Assembly (NCBI GenBank): GCA_013398615.1
Contig: VZSR01003022.1
Location: 1,471,037 to 1,535,036, forward strand
Direction: 5' to 3'
Origin: Brachypodius melanocephalos
Taxonomy: Eukaryota > Chordata > Aves > Passeriformes > Pycnonotidae
Length of the DNA: 64,000 nucleotides
The notes under the pieces were generated by a model, which did not search any database, was not told the origin of the DNA, and worked only from the letters and a program-made list of their open reading frames with translations. A program made the translations under genes and the position numbers. This document shows, one piece after another, positions 59,301 to 64,000 of the stretch. Position 1 is the stretch's first letter. Each line of letters begins with the position of its first letter.

Positions 59301-60214
59301 TGCTGGCAACAAAAAGCTCCAGAAAAAGGCTTGGTGTGGTGGGAATTAGGAATTTAGGCGGAATTTAGGCAAACTGACAAGACTTGAGCTACGTGAACCT
59401 TTCACACTGTGCATCTCTAAACAGCAAGACCTCCTTCAGCTCTGTTTGTCTTCCCTGCCTTCCCTTCAACACAACTGTCACCCTCCAAGTGGTGAGATCC
59501 TGAAAGAGCTGGTGGCAGGTGATCACCCATTCCCAGCTATTCCTGATCCTGAGGTTTACCATGACCAGCAATCCCTGCAGGATGCTCTGGTTCTCCCCTC
59601 TGTGGGTTGGGCACTTCTGGACTGTCCCACCCAGCCCACTGGAGCAGGACAGGCACTCACGATCAGACCCTCTCCCCCAGCACTCTTCTTTCCCAGTGGG
59701 GCTGCTGGGGTCCAGTTCTGCCCACTTCACTGGGCAAATTCCAAACCCTCCAGAGCTTCCAGGCAGAAGAGACATCCCAGCACCAGGCAGCAGGATTTAC
59801 CCAGGACTCTGAGACCAGCTAGGTTCTGCAGACCTTGACTGCTCTTGCAAAACCAAAGCAGCCATCAGAGCTGGGAGCATCAGCTGCCCTTTCCCTGGAG
59901 GGTGGGCACAGCCACCTGCCTTCCTCACAGGGACAAGGGGTCCTGAGCCACCAGCACCTCCCTGTGCTGCAAACAGCGCTCATCTGAGAGATGCCCAAAC
60001 ACACCAAGAGCCCAGCAGTCTTCCAGAGAGAGAAAACACATCCAGAGCTCCCTGCACCTCTTTCATTTGGCACAAGCAGATTTGAAGGTTGCTTTCCTTC
60101 CTCCTTTGAAGGTTTCTTCCACCTGGAGGACAGGCTTGGAAGGAAGGCAGGTACTCCACAGCTCTCAGTGAACCTTCCCCTTCACGTCTGACCTTACAAA
60201 ATGAAAATAACAGG
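56381..60214. other. Spacer between convergent MYOCD and MAP2K4
   Basis: About 3.8 kb of DNA without a recognised gene. It contains the antisense CR1 fragment and short T and A runs near 57,480. Part may still be transcribed as extended 3' UTR of either gene. Confidence 0.6.
57903..58370 (-). mobile_element. CR1 LINE fragment between MYOCD and MAP2K4
   Basis: Starts acagaatcatggaatgactg, the reverse complement of the CR1 tail. It continues with ccagaccactgagtccaacc, gttgtgcagagccacaaggt and ccccagcactggaggtgccc, all CR1 in antisense. It inserted in the spacer between the convergent genes. Confidence 0.93.
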
Positions 60215-62996
60215 GTCACAGTCGCATCTTAGTTTTATTACAATCGACCTGCAGGCAAAAGAATAGAACTGTTACATAAACACTCTGATCCATGTATAAT
60301 AGCTTAAATAGAGGAGGAAGTCAAACCAGGATACCGGATAAAATATTCAGAAGCTCTTTGAAGCAGTTATATTCCTGAGCTTCATTTTACAGACAATAAG
60401 GCAATAACCCTGCACATCAGCTTTTTGATATTTCTATACATTTTTTCTATGGTACAAGAAAAAAAAAAAAAAAACCAGAATTCACAATGTACAGTTCTTA
60501 CACTATTTTCACAGCTTCTGAACACTATACACCTTTTTTTTTCTTTTTCAATAGATACATTTCAATAAATGGTGCACCCTTAATAATTTATAATAATCTA
60601 TGTTGAATAGGCTAAACCTGTCCTGTACAGCCACCCAGGCAGCAGCACCTCACTCCTGCCACTGGCATCTCCAAGCTTTGCATTTCCATTCCCAGCACAC
60701 TGGTCCTGGGCTGGAGATGGGACAGCACTAGAGCACAGACCCAGCCATCCCAAAAGGGCAGAGCAAGGCAGTCCCGAGTATTTTGGGAAGTTCCACCTCA
60801 GTGCTGACCCTCTGAAAAGGTTTTTGGGTTCACCAGGAGAAGCGAGTCAGACTTTCACATCCCAAAGGAGGGACAAAGCCTCACCTGTGGCTGCCCTTCC
60901 TGGGTCTGGGAATCTTCAGCCCCCACAGCCAGCATCCCTCGAGTCCTGGAGTACCTGCAGTGCCATCCCAGGGGCTGAAGACTGGAGAGGAATCACAGCT
61001 CCACGGGGATTTGCCTGAAAAAGGCTCAGGGGAGGTGGGGACAGAATGCCTGCTTTAGACATGCATGGGTCTGACTGATCTTCATGCAGGATGCAGCAGA
61101 GCTGTCAGGAGCAGTTTGTGCAGAAACCTCTGCCTCGTCTGTTTTGGGAAGACTCTGGTGACTGCCTTGCCTGAGGAGCAGCCCAAGAGGAACACAATGC
61201 AGGAAGGGCAGGACCAAGGGATCCCATGGGCTCAGTGCCAGCAGGAGCACCAGGCTGTGCCACCTCTGACAGACACCAGCTGTGTGCCAGGGCATGGACT
61301 GGGCTCTCCTTCCCAGCTGGGATGTGCTGGTTGTCTTCAGTGCTCTGCCTCAGGCTGCTCTGCACAGGTGGGGAGCCCTTCCTTGGGGATCCTGTCAGCA
61401 CCATGGTGTTTTCATTCCTTCTGCATCCAGGCTTGCAGCTGAGCTCTGATGGGAGGTTGCTCTAACACAGATGAAGTCCTACCAAGCACCTAAATCAGCT
61501 CAAAATGGAAAGCAGAGACCCTGCAGCCTCCATTTTATTCCCAGTGTGCTGCTAAACACCTGAAAACTGCAATATTTGGGGGGGAAAAAAAAGAGTTTTT
61601 GGGAAAAATTAATCTTTGAAAAATACGTCAATTAAACAAACAGAAAAGCCTGATGTGTTATTTCACTCAGGAATGGACCAGAGGACAACAGTTTGCCTGG
61701 CCTTGCTGGGCCAGCTGAGAGGAGTTAGATGCTCCCTCATCTCCACCTCATCTCCTTCTGCACCCCACAATCTCAGAGAGGTTTGCTCTGGGTGCAGCAG
61801 CAGGAGCTATGCAGGTCACAGAGGAGGTTCAGGCTGCAGGTGGTGGTGAATTGTCTCCAGCAAAGCTCAGCAGGGTGTGGTGGGCACAGAGCCACTCCTC
61901 CATCCTGCCTGAAGAGGTGAGAAGGAAGAGCTCAGGTTTGGACTGGGACTCAGGAGCTCAGACACACGGGGCTGGGCCACAGGCACAAGCAGCAGGGCTG
62001 GGGACAGCAGGAACATGAGAAACACTGGCCAGGAGTCACAGCCAGCAGCTGGTGGCCCATTCAAGCAGCTGCAGCCTCTGTGGATGGCACTGGGTGTAGG
62101 CAAAGCAAAGCCAGTGGGTGGTGAGCACTGTGCACTATAAACCAGGTCAACAAGCAGGTTAAATTCAATCAAGTAGTTTAATAATTCTTCAGGTCAAAGG
62201 TCTTATCTTACCAGGTAACAATTTACAGGACACCTAGTTAAGAGTGAAGAGTGGCTGGCTTGGTAAAAGGAGGAAGAAATACATTATGTCCCATCTCAAT
62301 AGTTTAATGTTAGCCTCTTTCAACGCAACATATTTTTTGGTAAAGACATATTCACTATATTTAACATGATCTCTCTTTAACAGGAAGTTCAGCTGAGCAC
62401 ACTGTCCCCAGAAAGTACACTGCGACTGTAAAGCAACAGAATTTCATAGCAGTAAATCTATTGCACTTTGTGAAGAATAAAATTCTCCTTTGCCTTTCCA
62501 GCTCCAGAAGGCAAAGCATCTCGTTGGTTAAGCAAGTTCTTCTCCCTCCAGGCAAAGTCTCTTAATGTTCAGACAGACAACGCCTAACTTTTGTTTGTTT
62601 GCTTTTTATTATTACTTGAAACAACAATTGGAAGAGTTTGAGAGAAAAATCTTTCCAGTAGCTGCTGAGGAGTCTCCAAGTTTTGAGTCTAGAAATGAAT
62701 TTTAGGTGCTATCCAATCACAGTCAACAAATAAATGTACTTATTTCCACATTTCATGAATATGTCCACAAAAGAGCAAGATGAGGTCTCTCTGTGACCAA
62801 CACTAACACTGTGTGATCAGGTATTACAGGGATGCACTTTATATGTGACAACAGTATACAGACAGGATGGAAATAACACCAATATTATTGCACATGGTGT
62901 CTGGGCGAGCATTAAAAACACTGCAATATGTGATGAAAATTCTTTACAGCTTGTTTTCTCTCAGCCCTTTTTCTAGAGTTTGATGTAGCAGCAGTA
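60215..62996 (-). other. MAP2K4: Probable MAP2K4 3' UTR
   Basis: About 2.8 kb downstream of the MAP2K4 stop, comparable with the long mammalian UTR (about 2.5 kb). Both ends (60,230-60,620 and 62,150-62,960) are AT-rich with A/T homopolymers. The middle (60,620-62,100) is more GC-rich and has no recognisable feature. The far end is set by an AATAAA on the minus strand. Alternative signals exist nearer the stop, for example TTTATT near 62,605. Confidence 0.6.
60234..60239 (-). terminator. MAP2K4: Candidate MAP2K4 polyadenylation signal (AATAAA)
   Basis: TTTATT on the plus strand is AATAAA on the minus strand. It sits where the AT-rich 3' UTR ends and GC-rich intergenic DNA begins, about 2.76 kb after the stop codon. 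Confidence 0.5.
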
Positions 62997-63110
62997 TCAA
63001 TCCACGTACATTGGAGAGCTGGGAGTTGCTGGCATTTGATCCAGGATTTTACAAACATAGCATGCAACATCCACTGTGCGTTCCTCATACATCAGGATGA
63101 AGGGATGTTT
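62997..63110 (-). CDS. MAP2K4: MAP2K4 last coding exon
   Basis: One hundred and fourteen bases encode KHPFILMYEERTVDVACYVC, then KILDQMPATPSSPMYVD and TGA. The HPF at its start ends the kinase fold and the remainder forms the docking helix for MEKKs. The acceptor is ctgcttccag on the minus strand. Confidence 0.97.
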   Translation of the reverse strand, partial: KHPFILMYEERTVDVACYVCKILDQMPATPSSPMYVD

Positions 63111-63919
63111 CTGGAAGCAGATAAAAAAACAATAGTTACTCTGGTCACACTTGTGCCTCTCAGATAAAAAGTGAGCAGGTGAATTTGTCTGCTGCAAAGA
63201 ATAGGCTTTGTGGTGGCTGTAGGACACCAGGACACAGCCTGGTCCATGGCTTTTCCACACTGGGAATCCATGTCTAACGTGGGGGGTTATTGAGGCAGGA
63301 CAGGAGTCCAGAGTGTCAGGAGCTGACAGGCAGGAGGGAGTGAAGGTGCAGGATCAGCAGCTCCTCTGCAGCACTGCCTTTTACTGAAATACTTTCAGGA
63401 GAGGTTTCAACATCAGAACTGTCACAGTGGGGAGAGTGACAGGAGTGACAGGGAGTGGCTTGCAGAGGTCAAACCCAAGCTCTGCTCTCCTGAGCCCTGA
63501 CCCTCTGCTCTGGCCAGCAGGCAGCACTGGCCAGACCCAGATCAGAGCAGCTGGGACATAACATCAGGGAGGTTCTGGGCCAGGACATCAGGCAAACCCC
63601 TTTCAGATGAGGTGATGTGAAACCCCAGGGCTGATTGTGGAACCACAGACTCTAAGAGGTGCCTCCCAGATGCCCAGAGCTCCCTGAAGGTGCACAGTTG
63701 CCACATTTGACCGATCCAAGCCAAAAGCACTGCTGCCCTCTCTCCTTTAGCACCCCCACCACAGACAGGCCCAACTCCTGGGCTCTGTTCCTTCAGATCT
63801 CACTTCTGCCTGAGCCCAGCCCCGTGTGAGCTGTGTGTTGGAAGCATTGAAAGATGCAGCACTGAGAACTCACCAGAAGCTCTTTGTACTTTGGCCTTTT
63901 GGACTCGTCCTTTGTAAGG
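62997..63919 (-). CDS. MAP2K4: MAP kinase kinase 4, last two coding exons (partial gene)
   Basis: MAP2K4 (MKK4/SEK1) is a cytoplasmic dual-specificity kinase that phosphorylates JNK and p38 in stress signalling. Only the C-terminal 52 complete codons plus one base are in the window, on the minus strand: exon 63874-63919 (LTKDESKRPKYKELL) and exon 62997-63110 (KHPFILMYEERTVDVACYVC to SSPMYVD, then TGA). These cover the end of kinase subdomain XI, with its conserved Arg in KRPKY, and the C-terminal docking (DVD) segment that binds upstream MEKKs. Splice sites read ttctttag before the first exon, CTG|gtgagt after it, and cttccag before the last. The rest of the gene lies beyond base 64,000. The tail is almost identical to mammalian MKK4. 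Confidence 0.97.
63874..63919 (-). CDS. MAP2K4: MAP2K4 penultimate coding exon
   Basis: Forty-six bases give one carried-in base plus LTKDESKRPKYKELL, the last part of kinase subdomain XI. Length and phase agree with the mammalian exon. The minus-strand acceptor is ctttag and the donor is gtgagt. Confidence 0.95.
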
Positions 63920-64000
63920 CTAAAGAAAGCATAAAGATAATTAGGACAATGTGGGAAAATGTTACAGAAATCAAATATGAACTTTTACAGGACATGGTGC

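Overview
The window is vertebrate nuclear DNA, almost certainly from a bird and plausibly a songbird. Three fragments of avian-type CR1 retroposon with their octamer-like tails are visible. Introns are short for the gene family, coding exons are GC-rich, and a 100-base run of N marks an assembly gap. It is a normal two-gene locus. No bacterial, phage, CRISPR or transferred material is visible.

Layout: bases 1 to about 22,600 are non-coding DNA upstream of the main gene. They hold a probable solo LTR, a 16-bp minisatellite, a cluster of inverted and direct repeat copies, two copies of an element with a GGAA microsatellite core, one CR1 fragment, and AT-rich blocks that could be regulatory. Bases 22,999-54,533 (+ strand) carry the complete coding sequence of MYOCD (myocardin). 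I resolved it into 13 exons with consensus splice sites and compatible phases, giving a 932-residue protein. Its 3' UTR contains the assembly gap and ends near 56,380. About 3.8 kb of intergenic DNA follows, with a CR1 fragment in reverse orientation. Bases from about 60,215 to the window end (- strand) hold the 3' UTR and last two coding exons of MAP2K4 (MKK4). The two genes converge tail to tail.

The genes have separate jobs. Myocardin is a nuclear coactivator of serum response factor that drives the cardiac and smooth-muscle programme. MAP2K4 is a cytoplasmic dual-specificity kinase that activates JNK and p38. Nothing in the sequence shows that they work together. Their convergent arrangement differs from the human one as I recall it.

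The observations most worth checking are: the second RPEL motif of this myocardin keeps a canonical Arg-Pro core; a possible phase-0 cassette exon lies in intron 10 near an in-frame 30-bp minisatellite; exon 2 can be skipped in frame and has a TC microsatellite as its polypyrimidine tract; exon 12 has a NAGNAG acceptor; and the flanking gene order is rearranged. I found no previously undescribed biological system.
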